A stretch of 64,000 nt of DNA. It comes from Mycolicibacterium sp. CBMA 234. Its GTDB lineage: Bacteria > Actinomycetota > Actinomycetes > Mycobacteriales > Mycobacteriaceae. The stretch lies in the NCBI RefSeq assembly GCF_009729415.1, contig NZ_MPKW01000029.1, positions 17,596 to 81,595 on the forward strand, read 5' to 3'. Position numbers and translations under genes: made by a program. Of the stretch, positions 33,430 through 42,820 are shown piece after piece. The stretch's first letter is position 1. Every line of letters begins with the position of its first letter. The notes beneath the pieces were generated by a model. The model worked only from the letters and a program-made list of their open reading frames with translations, did no database searches and had not been told where the DNA came from.

Positions 33430-34064
33430 TGTCCTACACCGTCAAGGAGATCTTCTATACCCTCCAAGGCGAGGGATTCCACACCGGCAGGCCGGCGGTC
33501 TTTTGTCGATTCGCGAGCTGCAATCTGTGGACGGGCCGTGAACAAGATCGCCACAGAGCGATCTGTACATTCTGCGACACTGACTTCGTCGGCACAGACG
33601 GTGTTGGGGGAGGGCACTTTAGCAGTGCCGAGGAGTTGGCCGACGCCGTAGAGCAGACTTGGCCGGATGCAAGCCACGAGAATCGGATGGTGGTGTGCAC
33701 CGGCGGTGAGCCCCTTTTGCAGCTGGACGGCGAGCTCGTAGAGGCACTGCACAGTCGTGGTTTCTACATTGCAATTGAAACCAACGGAACGCGCCCGGCG
33801 CCCGAGGGCATCGACTGGATATGCGTGAGTCCGAAGATCGGGGCGCCCTTGATGCTTACCTCCGGGGATGAGTTGAAGCTGGTGTATCCCCAAGACGGAG
33901 GCGATCCGGCGCAGTTCGAACTGTTGGACTTTGGTTCCTTCCGCCTGTCTCCGATGGACGGACCCGCGGTGCGTGAGAACACCGCAGCAGCAGTCGAATA
34001 CTGCTTGAAGCGCCCCAAGTGGCGCCTAAACCTGCAAACCCACAAGTTCCTAGGGATCCCATGA
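33429..34064 (+). CDS. queE: QueE, 7-carboxy-7-deazaguanine synthase (radical SAM)
   Basis: 211 residues. Radical-SAM cluster in the QueE variant with a long first spacing: C-x14-CTFCDT (residues about 31-50), preceded by FYTLQGEGFHTGRPAVFCRF. VVCTGGEPLLQ is the SAM-binding GGE motif and ETNGT follows. It contracts the pterin ring of CPH4 to carboxy-deazaguanine. Coupled to queC and queD. Confidence 0.94.
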   Translation: MSYTVKEIFYTLQGEGFHTGRPAVFCRFASCNLWTGREQDRHRAICTFCDTDFVGTDGVGGGHFSSAEELADAVEQTWPDASHENRMVVCTGGEPLLQLDGELVEALHSRGFYIAIETNGTRPAPEGIDWICVSPKIGAPLMLTSGDELKLVYPQDGGDPAQFELLDFGSFRLSPMDGPAVRENTAAAVEYCLKRPKWRLNLQTHKFLGIP

Positions 34065-34438
34065 TTGATACGGCCGAGATCTTCTGCGAGTTCAAATTCG
34101 AAGCCGCACATCGACTTCCGAATGTGCCGAGCGATCACAAGTGTTCGCGTTTGCACGGGCATTCCTACCAATTGCAGGTGCACGTCAAGGGGCCAGTCGA
34201 TGATCACGCCGGTTGGGTGATCGACTTCGCGCATATCAAAGACGCTTGTAAGCCTGTCATCGACCGACTCGATCACTACTACTTGAATGAGATTCCGGGA
34301 CTTGAGAATCCGACCAGTGAGCGTCTCGCCGCCTGGGTCTGGAACGAGTTGGCAGCGTCGCTTCCGATGATGTCGGCAATCATGGTGCGAGAAACGTGCA
34401 CGTCGGGGTGCGTATACCGGGGGCCTGCATCCGAATGA
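34061..34438 (+). CDS. queD: QueD, 6-carboxytetrahydropterin synthase
   Basis: 125 residues. FKFEAAHRLPNVPSDHKCSRLHGHSYQL carries the zinc histidines (H..HGH) and the catalytic cysteine (KCSRLHGH) that distinguish QueD from eukaryotic PTPS; DFAHIK, LDHYYLN and the final VRETCTSGCVYRG glutamate region are also present. It converts dihydroneopterin triphosphate to CPH4. ATG at 34061 overlaps the queE stop. Confidence 0.94.
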   Translation: MIDTAEIFCEFKFEAAHRLPNVPSDHKCSRLHGHSYQLQVHVKGPVDDHAGWVIDFAHIKDACKPVIDRLDHYYLNEIPGLENPTSERLAAWVWNELAASLPMMSAIMVRETCTSGCVYRGPASE

Positions 34439-35223
34439 ACCCGTCATTGCCGGATATACAGGGTGCACAGGACAGTCGTGGCGTTGACATCGACGAGGTC
34501 GGAATCGGCGCACTCCGGTATCCGGTGACTTTTGATGACGGGGACCTGACGCAATCTGGCATTGCCAACGTCGAGATGACTGTTGCGCTGCCTGCTGACC
34601 GCCGAGGCACTCACATGAGCCGCATGGTCCAGGCTGTGGAATCTGAACTCGCGGTGGTGAATCCATACGAATTGCACGGCCCGTTCAAAGTCATCGCTGA
34701 GTTGCTGGACGCAACGCAACTGTTTGTTACCTTGTCCCTACCGGTCGCAATTCGCGTGCAGTCGCCGGTTACGGCAAACAGCGGCTATCAAGTCCAAGAT
34801 GTCAGTCTGAGCGGTTCGCTGGTAGGCAGTCGGTTCATCTTGGCGACGATGGTGACGGTCGATGTCACGACTCTGTGCCCGTGCAGCAAAGCAATTAGCG
34901 ACTACGGCGCGCATAACCAACGGAGCAGGGTGTCGTTGTCCATCAAGGGAGAAGGCGACACTCCGTACCCCGCGACGGTGGGCGACCTTGTGTCATTGAT
35001 CCGGGATTCGTCGTCGTGCCCCGTATACCCAGTTGTGAAGAGGCCTGACGAACGGGCGATCACCATGGCCGCGTATGACAACCCGAAGTTCGTCGAGGAC
35101 CTTATTCGTGACCTATCGATATCCGTCCGCCAACTTGGACTTGCTCATCAGATCGAAGCACGGAACATCGAGAGTATTCACAGCCATGATGCGGTAGCGC
35201 GACTGAGTTGGTCCGGCGACTGA
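34435..35223 (+). CDS. folE2: GTP cyclohydrolase IB (FolE2/MptA type)
   Basis: 262 residues. DIQ near the N-terminus, RGVDIDEVGIGALRYPV, TLCPCSKAISDYGAHNQRS (with the metal-binding Cys) and the late HSHDAVAR are diagnostic of GCYH-IB. It opens GTP to dihydroneopterin triphosphate, the QueD substrate. Unlike zinc-only FolE, IB enzymes work with several divalent metals, so the island brings its own, zinc-sparing first step and does not rely on host folate enzymes. ATG overlaps the queD stop; last gene of the four-gene operon. Confidence 0.92.
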   Translation: MNPSLPDIQGAQDSRGVDIDEVGIGALRYPVTFDDGDLTQSGIANVEMTVALPADRRGTHMSRMVQAVESELAVVNPYELHGPFKVIAELLDATQLFVTLSLPVAIRVQSPVTANSGYQVQDVSLSGSLVGSRFILATMVTVDVTTLCPCSKAISDYGAHNQRSRVSLSIKGEGDTPYPATVGDLVSLIRDSSSCPVYPVVKRPDERAITMAAYDNPKFVEDLIRDLSISVRQLGLAHQIEARNIESIHSHDAVARLSWSGD

Positions 35224-35251
35224 GCGTCATGTGCCCTGCGTCTAAATCGCC

Positions 35252-35390
35252 CTAGCCCGACTCGGCGATCTCCAGGTGCCGGCACACCTCGGCCAGTTCC
35301 TGGCCGGCACCGAGGAATTTGTTGTCCTCGGCGAGCTTGCGGATGATCTGATCCGGCGTGTGCCGCCGGCGCTTGTTCGATGCCGTGTCG
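35252..35390 (-). pseudogene. IS3-family transposase OrfA fragment
   Basis: The minus strand encodes KRRRHTPDQIIRKLAEDNKF and then LGAGQELAEVCRHLEIAES, the N-terminal HTH of IS3-group OrfA proteins, cut off after about 45 residues. No inverted repeats or OrfB follow. The remaining bases up to 35556 contain only short frames in mixed phases that I could not assign, apparently decayed sequence. It lies just after folE2. Confidence 0.7.
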
Positions 35391-35556
35391 TTGTTGATTC
35401 TTCCTTGCCCGCAGACCGGGCAACAGAGTCGCACAACGACTGGATCACTACGGCGGGCTCACCGCAGTTGCACCTATACCGGCCTGCCTGAAACTGGGAG
35501 CAGATGCTCGACGGTATCGAGACAGTCGTATTCATCGAAACGCTGCCCCCGGAACC

Positions 35557-35994
35557 GTGACTTACTGGGTCCGAACGCCCCTGATCCAGGTGGCGCCTTG
35601 GGAATCTCACGATGCCGGATTCGTCGTGCCTGAGATTCGCATCGGGTGGGAAATCCGTGAAGACGCTTTGCTACTGGTTGCCGCCGGCGGACTCGAAGCG
35701 ATAGTGCCCGCACTCGAGCAGTCTGGACTGCCCATGCCTGCGGTGTGGTATGGCGGCCAGACCGCGGTCACGCAGTCGAACACGCAGCAGCCGAGATTCG
35801 CCCGGTCGCTCTCGGTGTGGGCGGACCGGACCGATGAAGTTCTTGTTGTCAATCATGGGATCCTGATCGGGCGGCACGGCGACTTGTGCAGGAGCACTGC
35901 GCTCTCGGCCGGATGCCCGTGTCGGCCAACCGAACGCCGCTCCCCTCGGGACGCACAGCCGATGTGTTCAGCCGGATATCTCAATAAGTCCTGA
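35557..35994 (+). CDS. Hypothetical protein between the two Dpd operons
   Basis: 145-residue frame with GTG start. The first 105 residues look genuine by composition (APWESHDAGFVVPEIRIGWE, ALLLVAAGGLEAIVPALEQ, DEVLVVNHGILIG) and third codon positions are GC-rich; the last 35 are cysteine and arginine rich and unconvincing. The end overlaps the dpdD stop by 27 bp. No family recognised. It may be a truncated remnant carried with the IS scar. Confidence 0.35.
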   Translation: MTYWVRTPLIQVAPWESHDAGFVVPEIRIGWEIREDALLLVAAGGLEAIVPALEQSGLPMPAVWYGGQTAVTQSNTQQPRFARSLSVWADRTDEVLVVNHGILIGRHGDLCRSTALSAGCPCRPTERRSPRDAQPMCSAGYLNKS

Positions 35995-37914
35995 TTCGAC
36001 CGCCCGCATCATCGAGGCCGACCCGGATCCATCTGCATAGCGGATGAGGGCCTTGTCGGCATTCTCGGTGATGAAACCGGTCGCTGCGTGTGCGGCGCGT
36101 CGCGTGGCGATGACGATCAGGTCGGCATTCCGGGCATGTTGCCGCAGTGCGGGATTTCCAACCTTGTCGAAGGATGCGCGGACTCTGACTGACGGCCACT
36201 GTAGTTCGGCCGCCTTCTCAACCCGCGCGAGGCAACCCTCGTCAAGGCTGTAGATAAGGACTTGGGCCGACAAAGTTTCGATGCCGGATTCGCCGGCTTC
36301 CGAAGGCTTTTCGTCGTCCCAGGCCAGAGCGAGCCCAACGTCCTCGGTGACGAGCGAAGCGAGGCGCCGCAGCGCCGGGGATAGCTTCCGCTGCAGGTGG
36401 TGCAACGGCAATACCAGGGCAGCGACGAATGATGCGCGCGCCTCGGATTCACCGATCGGACCAGAGGTGACAACGTCGGCAATGTCGAGGACCCGACCGG
36501 CTGCGTTCAGCGCTACATATTGCGGAGCGTATGACTGGAGGTCATCGAGCAGGCTGCGGTACTGCGCCATGGGCGGCGAAGCACGGAGGAAGATCTCGAG
36601 TAGGGCGCAGATTGCGCTGAGATCAATTGGGCCGAAGCGCTCGGAAATCAGAAACTGGTTGAGTAGCGCTCTGGCGGTCTTCGCCGCCGGATGGTTCGGA
36701 TCATCGGCCTCGAGGAATGCTGCCACGCCGGACAGCAGCGCGTCAGTCGCAGCCTGAGGTAGTTCGTCGATTGCGTCGGCGAGTTCCGCGTCGATTGTCC
36801 ACGCCGGTGCCCAGTCTCGCGTCTGATCAAGATCCAGGTCGGGCGCCTGCAGCGTTTCGAGTTGCTGCACCCAAGTGAGCCAGGAGTCGATCAGTGTGGG
36901 CGGTACAACGGCCTCGGCCTCCGACTCCTTTTCCACAGTCCGGTCAACCAGCGTGACGACCTGGGGACCGGGGAGCAACCCGCTAAATACCTCGGCAGGG
37001 ATGGCGCCGGTTGCCACGAGGTCTGCCGCGAGGGCCGCGTCACCGCGCGCAACGGCGACGAGTGCGCCGACGGCGATGGCATACGGATCGCCGGCTTTGC
37101 GAAGCCGGGCGTCGACGAGCATTGCCACGTCAGGGTTCGCTCGGCCCAGGGCGTCGGCGGCATCGGCCAGGTTGGCGCTCGTCAGGGGGAGGTCCAGGTT
37201 GACGCGAGCCCAGGCTGCCAGAACGGCTTCACGAACTAGTAGTGGCGGCTCCGAATAGACAATCGTCGGCAGTGAGCCGTGCGCGAGGAGGGCAGAGTCT
37301 TGTCCGAGCCGCGCGAGTCGACGGATCTGGAGGTAGGCGAGGTTCTCGTGGGAGATGCCGCCTAGGGTTTCGATCTCGTGCAGGACCCTCGCGGAGCTAT
37401 CGGCGGAACCGTTTGCGAGGGCGAGTTCGAACTCGCGCAGCATCCGTCCGATCGGGCGAACCAGATTCGACCGGCGGAGTGGCAGTGCGGGTAGGGAGTC
37501 GACCAGGCGCTTGATGGCGGTGTAGGCCCGCGGCGCCGTCTTCGGTTCCGGTCGCAGCAGGTATGTCGTGCCGGGACCGACAAAGCCCAGGATCGACGCC
37601 TCGACCGGATCGTCGGGCTTGAGGTTCGCCACCCGTCCGTCGAATGCGCACCAGTGGTGCGCGACCGCCGCCTCGATCAGCGGGCGTAACCGGCCGGCAT
37701 GGGCGGTGTCCCAGCATATTACGTAGTAGGCGGCCGCGGGCCAGGACTCATCGCGGCGAGGCAGTACGAGAGGACACTCTCCGCGCGTATGCAGCACTTC
37801 GAGAAACGGTTGCAGGGCAGTCGGGGCCAACTGCTGGGGGTCGGTCCTCGGCCAGATGGTATTCGGCGGCGAGTAGAACCGTGACAAGAACTCCTCAGGC
37901 GTCAAGCCGGTCAT
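35968..37914 (-). CDS. dpdD: DpdD-like protein
   Basis: 648 residues, acidic and mostly helical, with no catalytic motif that I can name. C-terminal stretch ADLIVIATRRAAHAATGFITENADKALI resembles a nucleotide- or Rossmann-like end typical of the DpdD group. It is the last gene of the restriction operon and overlaps dpdK (ATGA). The start at 37914 is set by that overlap; 36 residues further upstream are shadow sequence. Assignment is by size, position in a dpd operon and exclusion of the other letters. Confidence 0.6.
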   Translation of the reverse strand: MTGLTPEEFLSRFYSPPNTIWPRTDPQQLAPTALQPFLEVLHTRGECPLVLPRRDESWPAAAYYVICWDTAHAGRLRPLIEAAVAHHWCAFDGRVANLKPDDPVEASILGFVGPGTTYLLRPEPKTAPRAYTAIKRLVDSLPALPLRRSNLVRPIGRMLREFELALANGSADSSARVLHEIETLGGISHENLAYLQIRRLARLGQDSALLAHGSLPTIVYSEPPLLVREAVLAAWARVNLDLPLTSANLADAADALGRANPDVAMLVDARLRKAGDPYAIAVGALVAVARGDAALAADLVATGAIPAEVFSGLLPGPQVVTLVDRTVEKESEAEAVVPPTLIDSWLTWVQQLETLQAPDLDLDQTRDWAPAWTIDAELADAIDELPQAATDALLSGVAAFLEADDPNHPAAKTARALLNQFLISERFGPIDLSAICALLEIFLRASPPMAQYRSLLDDLQSYAPQYVALNAAGRVLDIADVVTSGPIGESEARASFVAALVLPLHHLQRKLSPALRRLASLVTEDVGLALAWDDEKPSEAGESGIETLSAQVLIYSLDEGCLARVEKAAELQWPSVRVRASFDKVGNPALRQHARNADLIVIATRRAAHAATGFITENADKALIRYADGSGSASMMRAVESGLIEISG

Positions 37915-38432
37915 GATTGAGTGCCGATCCACCGTGTTCTGACCTCGAGGCGTTGGCGGGCCGCCTCGGCAGGGTCGACTTCGAAATCCATGGCTTCTTC
38001 GTTGCGTTCTATGCCGTGCCATGTGAAGTTCATCGATCCTTTGAGGACCCAGTTCGAGCCGATCAAGATCTTTTCATGCAAGTCGCTGCTGGAATAGAGG
38101 TGCAGATACTCTCGGACACACGAGCGGCGCAGTCTGTCGACAAAGTTCTGGTTGTGCGGAATCTCTCGGACAGCGACGTGGACATGCGTGTTCCGTTGGG
38201 TGAGGAGCGCGAAGACGTCGCTCAGGCTGAGGGCGGCTCGTGACTCGGCACCGAGAATGGCGTCGAACTGGCGGATCGAATTGTTGATAACGACGATGTC
38301 GCTGACCCATCCGCTAATTAACCAGAATTCCGGACTGGGCGCGCAGAGTTCGGACAGCAGGGCCGCGGTGAGGATGTCACCTATGGCGAGGCCGGTACGG
38401 GGCCGGGTCCGGACGGTTCGTTTGTTACTCAT
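37911..38432 (-). CDS. dpdK: DpdK, phospholipase-D-like (HKD) nuclease-type protein
   Basis: 173 residues. One HKD motif is visible: HEKILIGSNWVLKGSMNFTWHG with H, K and the downstream N/S of the PLD superfamily. Single-motif PLD proteins act as dimers, often as endonucleases (Nuc, BfiI-like). This is the best candidate for DNA cutting in the restriction arm. Overlaps dpdJ and dpdD by 4 bp each. Confidence 0.82.
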   Translation of the reverse strand: MSNKRTVRTRPRTGLAIGDILTAALLSELCAPSPEFWLISGWVSDIVVINNSIRQFDAILGAESRAALSLSDVFALLTQRNTHVHVAVREIPHNQNFVDRLRRSCVREYLHLYSSSDLHEKILIGSNWVLKGSMNFTWHGIERNEEAMDFEVDPAEAARQRLEVRTRWIGTQS

Positions 38433-41400
38433 TGCTGCGCCTCTGCGAGCGACAGGCTCGCCTGCAGTATCCCGTGCCGTTGGTGGACGCCTGTGACCCG
38501 CCCGTAAACGCGCAGGCCGTTACGCTCAGCGGCGGTAACCATTGCTCGTCGCATGCCTTCAGCCAGTTTGGTTCGGTGTTTGTGTGGCGCGGTGAGGAGT
38601 ACGCGTCCATCGGTTTCCAAGGCCTTGACATACTCCTCGAGCCAGTTCGGCTGTGTCACATCAACGGCGGGGGTTCGCACAGCGACAACGCCCTCCAGAA
38701 TGAGGCGTTCGACCGCGACGTTGTCGCGGTATGGGTGCCAGTGCTGGAGTCGTGGTGCGCGGGCCTGCGGCCCACGCAGCCAAAGCAGCGAGGAAACCGC
38801 GTCGGCGGTGAGCGGTGCGAGGCTGAAACCGAGATCGCCTTGGGCGGCATGAAACACCAAAGTGCGCGCGTCGATCTCGACCCCGAGTTGGCTTTCACGT
38901 TGTGTCCACGTTTTCGCCAACTCAGCGAGGAGACGATCGATCGCAGGCGTCGATCCTGGGCGCAACAGTCGGGCGGCGAAGGTCGAGACCAGTAGGTGTC
39001 CGGTACGGCCGTCCAATTCCGTCCAGGCGGTCAGCAGGTTGTCGAGAGCGCTGTCCATCTCCGAAACCCCGGTCGCACCACGAAAGCGCGCGACCGACTG
39101 CGTGATCGGACTTGCGGGATCGATGAGGCGGACCAGCGCGTCCTGCATAGCCTGGTCCACCTCCTCGGCATCGGTTGGGGCGCAAGCACGCCCGACCGCA
39201 TCCCAGAACCTGCGTGGATCCTCGGCGTAGTCTCGATGCAAGGCTTCGACGAGCCCAAGACCGCCGAGCGATGTCTCGGACACGATCAGCCTGTAGTCGT
39301 GCGTCGCGGGGTCGAATTCGACATCGACTGCGAGGTCGGATTCCTCGGCGTCGGGAAGGGCTTCCTCGGCGGCAGCCAGAATGGCGTTGGCCAACGTGTC
39401 GAGGAATACGCGGTGGAGTAGGTCGACGGTGCGCGCGTGCGGGTCCGGCGCCACAAGCAGACGACCGTGCTCGTCAAGCACCGCGCGTACGGTCGAATCC
39501 GCTGACAGGGCAGTGAGATCGGCAAGCGTCCGCGCCTGGCCGGCGACGCCGTTCTCGTCGCCGCGGTAGGCGATCGAAAGAAACCGCGCGAGGTCGTCGG
39601 CCCACCCGCCGCCGGCCAGATACGCGGGAATACCGGCGATGTCCTGCCCGGCGAGCCCGCGCGCGATGAACGCGTGCAGGTAGATCTCCGCGAGGCGTTC
39701 CCGCTGAAACACATTGGCCAGGTCGTCCAGGCGTGTGTCCTCGAGGACCCGGCGCCGGAAGGCCAGCGTCCGCCAATGCGGCGTTGCTGCAAAATCATTC
39801 AGGAACGCGTCGTCGGAGTGAGCGAGTCGGCCGGTGACGATCATCGCGTCTACCTCCAACTCGAAGCCGAGCGCCGCTGGACGTCCGTCGTCCGCGTATC
39901 GGACATGGACGGGTGCACGGGTGCCGTCTTCCAGTAGCGATTCGCCGTCGGAGCCGATCGTCATCCGGCGGACCGTAAGCGGGCAGCCGGCGATGTGCAG
40001 TGCGAAGCCGCAGGTTTCGACGAAGTCGGCCCATACCGAGGGCGTCGGAACGCCCGCATCGTGGAGTGATGCCTGGTCATAGACGAATGCCGATTTCCAC
40101 AACGGCGCGGCGTTGGACGAGTCCTCGATGCTCGGCGATGGCGACGTCAGGCGCATCGCTAGCGGGCGGACCACTTGGTAGCTCTGCCCTTCCATGGTGG
40201 TCCAGGTCCCCAATCTGTGGCCCCGGACGACGACGTCGGTCAGTTCGAGCTGCTGGCCCGGTGGCGGGACCGGCAACCAGGTACGTGCCTGGGCGCTGGT
40301 GTAACCGAACCGGCGGCTGACTCTGCCCGGCACCGCCTCCCGAAGTGCTTGGGCGATCCCCATCGTCTCTTCTTGATCACCGACGTCGAGGGGTAGTTCG
40401 AACTGCACGTCCGGAGTGTTGAGGGATTCGAACAACGCTGAGGTCATGAACTCGGGTAGGGGCGTTCGTTCCTGGACGCCGGGATCGACGGAACCCGGCA
40501 ACGTCTGCCAGCCCGATTCCAGGCGGCGCAGAGCGGTGGGCACGACCGAGAGCAGCAGTGCGCGGGGTTCTTCCCACAGCGCAGCCTGGACCTCGTCAGG
40601 TGTCAGCATCAGAGATCGCCGCAGGTGCTCGGCTAGGTCGTATTGCTCGTCAGTGTTGGCCAACAGTTCACGCAACACATTGATGACCTGGCTCGTCTTC
40701 GGGTCGGACCAGTCGCCCCATGGTGGGGCGAGGATCGTTCGAAGGTTGGCCGATGTCCTACGGGCGAGCCAGTCGAGCAGGGAGTGCGTGGCTTGCATCT
40801 TCACGACGTAGCGGTTGTTGATTGGGAGCGATCGCACGTCGATTTCGGGGTCGAGAAACTTCTCGTAGGTCTGATAGGCGATCCGGTCTCGACCGAAGTC
40901 CGAGAGGACTACGACAGTGATCGGTCGCATCTCGAGTTGGCGACCAGCCCGGCCGCGACGTTGCAGGAAAGAGGCGAGGTCGCGCGGCGCCTTGTGCTGG
41001 ATGACGGCACCGACCCGAGGGTCGTTGAATCCGACCTCCAGTGACGAGGTGGCGGTGATGATGTCGGCACCCGAGTCGGTGCCGACATCTTGCGAAGACG
41101 TTCGGGCGATCCGTAGCGCTCTGTCCATGCGTTGCAGGTGCGCGGGCATATCCCAGGACTGCCCGTCGACATATCGGACCCCGGCTTGCGGCGCTTGTGG
41201 GCTGCGCAGTTCGGCGAGGACGTCGCCGCGTCCTCGTCTTCCGGTGCGCACACCTTCGGCGCTACGGAGATTGTCGTACAGACGGTTGATGACGTCGAGA
41301 TTGTCGGTGAATGCGAAAACGCGGGATCCGTATATGGCAGGTTTGTTGTCCAAGACGCGGCCGAGCAACATCGCCGTCTGGATGGTTGTCGACAACAACG

Positions 41401-42820
41401 AAGCGCCAGAGACCGGGTCGCCGCGTAGCACGATTCCGTATTCGCGGCTGATAGGCAGCATATCTTCGGCGGCCGGACCGATGACCTCGACGAAGCTGCG
41501 ATCGGTACCGGTCAGGGTGGCGAAGAAGTCGCGGGCGTCGCGCAGGGTGGCCGACAGGCCCACCATCACCGGGTTGGCTGTTCCCCGGCGACGATTCGCA
41601 TAGCGCCAACGCCGCAGCATCAGCCCCACCTGCGCGCCATGAACTCCGGAGTACGTGTGAACCTCGTCGAGGAGGACCAGTCGGATGCCATTGGCACCCT
41701 GCCAGCCCAGCAGTCGTCCCATACGAGGGTCGGTGGACTGCTGACTGAGCATCTCGGTGGAACTGAAGAGAATATCGGGCGGATTATCGATCATCGAGCT
41801 GCGAGTCAGCGCGAGTGTGCCCAATTTGGTCTTGTAGCCACAACTGGAACACGCAAGTCGCTCAATACGCGCGGTGTGGTCGGCGTCCGACCACACCATC
41901 GTGCCGAGACAGGTGTCTATGGGGCAGGGAAAGTACGGGCATGCCCAACCGTGCCCGTCCCGCTTCCATTTGGTCGTCTTGTTCCGACCAATCGCTTCCG
42001 GGTTCTTCGGAGTATCGCCGTACAGCAACGCGATCCGCGCCATCCGCGAGCCATCGCCCCCAAGGGGACCTACCAAGTCGACGGTTCGCAGCGCCTCGCG
42101 TGCTTGATCACGGAGAAGTTCGTTGCGTGGGTACAGCGCCAGGGTGTGCGGACCAGTCCGACGCGTGTGCGCGGTCGCGGCGATGTCCAACATGGCGGGG
42201 AGGTAGAACGCGAGGGTCTTTCCCGAACCCGTTCCTGCGGTGACGATTCGCGCAGATACGACGGAATCCGTCAGCGCGGAGAGAATGGAGGAAGTGGCCT
42301 GGACCTGGAATCGGGCCAATTTCGATTCTCCGACGATGCGCGTGAACATCTCGGCGTGCAGCGGAGTCCAACCGGGGGTCTCGGATAGGGCGCCAAGGGC
42401 ATTGGCCGATGCGATCGACCGGCGTGGATACCGTCGGGGCGCAACACGGAGTCGGTAGTCGGCCACCAGCGAGTTCGAGTTGCGCCACCAGCCTGGGACG
42501 CTCGGGTCATTGGGTGGAAAGAGTTGGCGCAACGTGCGCAGCAGGCGCAGGGTCTCGCCCAGCCTGGTGCGGTAACGCGGTGTCGCCTCGGGTATGCGGT
42601 GCAGCAGACCTGCTTCCACGAGGTGGTGCAGGTAGTCGTCGGCACTCGGCAGATCTGCATGTGGACGCTGCGCATCGATATCGAGTTGGTCGTCTATTGC
42701 TTTCTCAACCTCAGTCCGACCGAGGAATCCATCGACGATGCCCCAGGAAAGCAGTCGGAGTTCGAGATCTTCGAGCCGACTCAACAGGTCAGGGACTCCA
42801 GCCCAGCGGTCGCCCGTCAC
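38429..42820 (-). CDS. dpdJ: DpdJ, large DEAD/DEAH-type helicase
   Basis: 1463 residues, GTG start. Walker A GTGSGKT at 196-202, motif Ia LALYPRNELLRDQ, DEVH box VLLDEVHTYSG, motif III GLSATLRD, and helicase C motifs TSSLEVGFNDPRVGAVI and FLQRRGRAGRQ. A possible zinc knuckle lies between (CPYFPCPIDTCLGT, CSSCGYKT). The long C-terminal half resembles DUF1998-containing helicases such as those in DISARM. It probably translocates along DNA in the restriction complex. Coupled to dpdI (GTGA) and dpdK. Confidence 0.85.
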   Translation of the reverse strand: MTGDRWAGVPDLLSRLEDLELRLLSWGIVDGFLGRTEVEKAIDDQLDIDAQRPHADLPSADDYLHHLVEAGLLHRIPEATPRYRTRLGETLRLLRTLRQLFPPNDPSVPGWWRNSNSLVADYRLRVAPRRYPRRSIASANALGALSETPGWTPLHAEMFTRIVGESKLARFQVQATSSILSALTDSVVSARIVTAGTGSGKTLAFYLPAMLDIAATAHTRRTGPHTLALYPRNELLRDQAREALRTVDLVGPLGGDGSRMARIALLYGDTPKNPEAIGRNKTTKWKRDGHGWACPYFPCPIDTCLGTMVWSDADHTARIERLACSSCGYKTKLGTLALTRSSMIDNPPDILFSSTEMLSQQSTDPRMGRLLGWQGANGIRLVLLDEVHTYSGVHGAQVGLMLRRWRYANRRRGTANPVMVGLSATLRDARDFFATLTGTDRSFVEVIGPAAEDMLPISREYGIVLRGDPVSGASLLSTTIQTAMLLGRVLDNKPAIYGSRVFAFTDNLDVINRLYDNLRSAEGVRTGRRGRGDVLAELRSPQAPQAGVRYVDGQSWDMPAHLQRMDRALRIARTSSQDVGTDSGADIITATSSLEVGFNDPRVGAVIQHKAPRDLASFLQRRGRAGRQLEMRPITVVVLSDFGRDRIAYQTYEKFLDPEIDVRSLPINNRYVVKMQATHSLLDWLARRTSANLRTILAPPWGDWSDPKTSQVINVLRELLANTDEQYDLAEHLRRSLMLTPDEVQAALWEEPRALLLSVVPTALRRLESGWQTLPGSVDPGVQERTPLPEFMTSALFESLNTPDVQFELPLDVGDQEETMGIAQALREAVPGRVSRRFGYTSAQARTWLPVPPPGQQLELTDVVVRGHRLGTWTTMEGQSYQVVRPLAMRLTSPSPSIEDSSNAAPLWKSAFVYDQASLHDAGVPTPSVWADFVETCGFALHIAGCPLTVRRMTIGSDGESLLEDGTRAPVHVRYADDGRPAALGFELEVDAMIVTGRLAHSDDAFLNDFAATPHWRTLAFRRRVLEDTRLDDLANVFQRERLAEIYLHAFIARGLAGQDIAGIPAYLAGGGWADDLARFLSIAYRGDENGVAGQARTLADLTALSADSTVRAVLDEHGRLLVAPDPHARTVDLLHRVFLDTLANAILAAAEEALPDAEESDLAVDVEFDPATHDYRLIVSETSLGGLGLVEALHRDYAEDPRRFWDAVGRACAPTDAEEVDQAMQDALVRLIDPASPITQSVARFRGATGVSEMDSALDNLLTAWTELDGRTGHLLVSTFAARLLRPGSTPAIDRLLAELAKTWTQRESQLGVEIDARTLVFHAAQGDLGFSLAPLTADAVSSLLWLRGPQARAPRLQHWHPYRDNVAVERLILEGVVAVRTPAVDVTQPNWLEEYVKALETDGRVLLTAPHKHRTKLAEGMRRAMVTAAERNGLRVYGRVTGVHQRHGILQASLSLAEAQQ

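Noticed and set aside
29373..35223. Ordinary tRNA queuosine operon
   Set aside because: No QueA, QueG or QueF is present, and the TGT homologue is embedded between DGQQR proteins and a DpdC-like gene, which is the DNA-modification arrangement.
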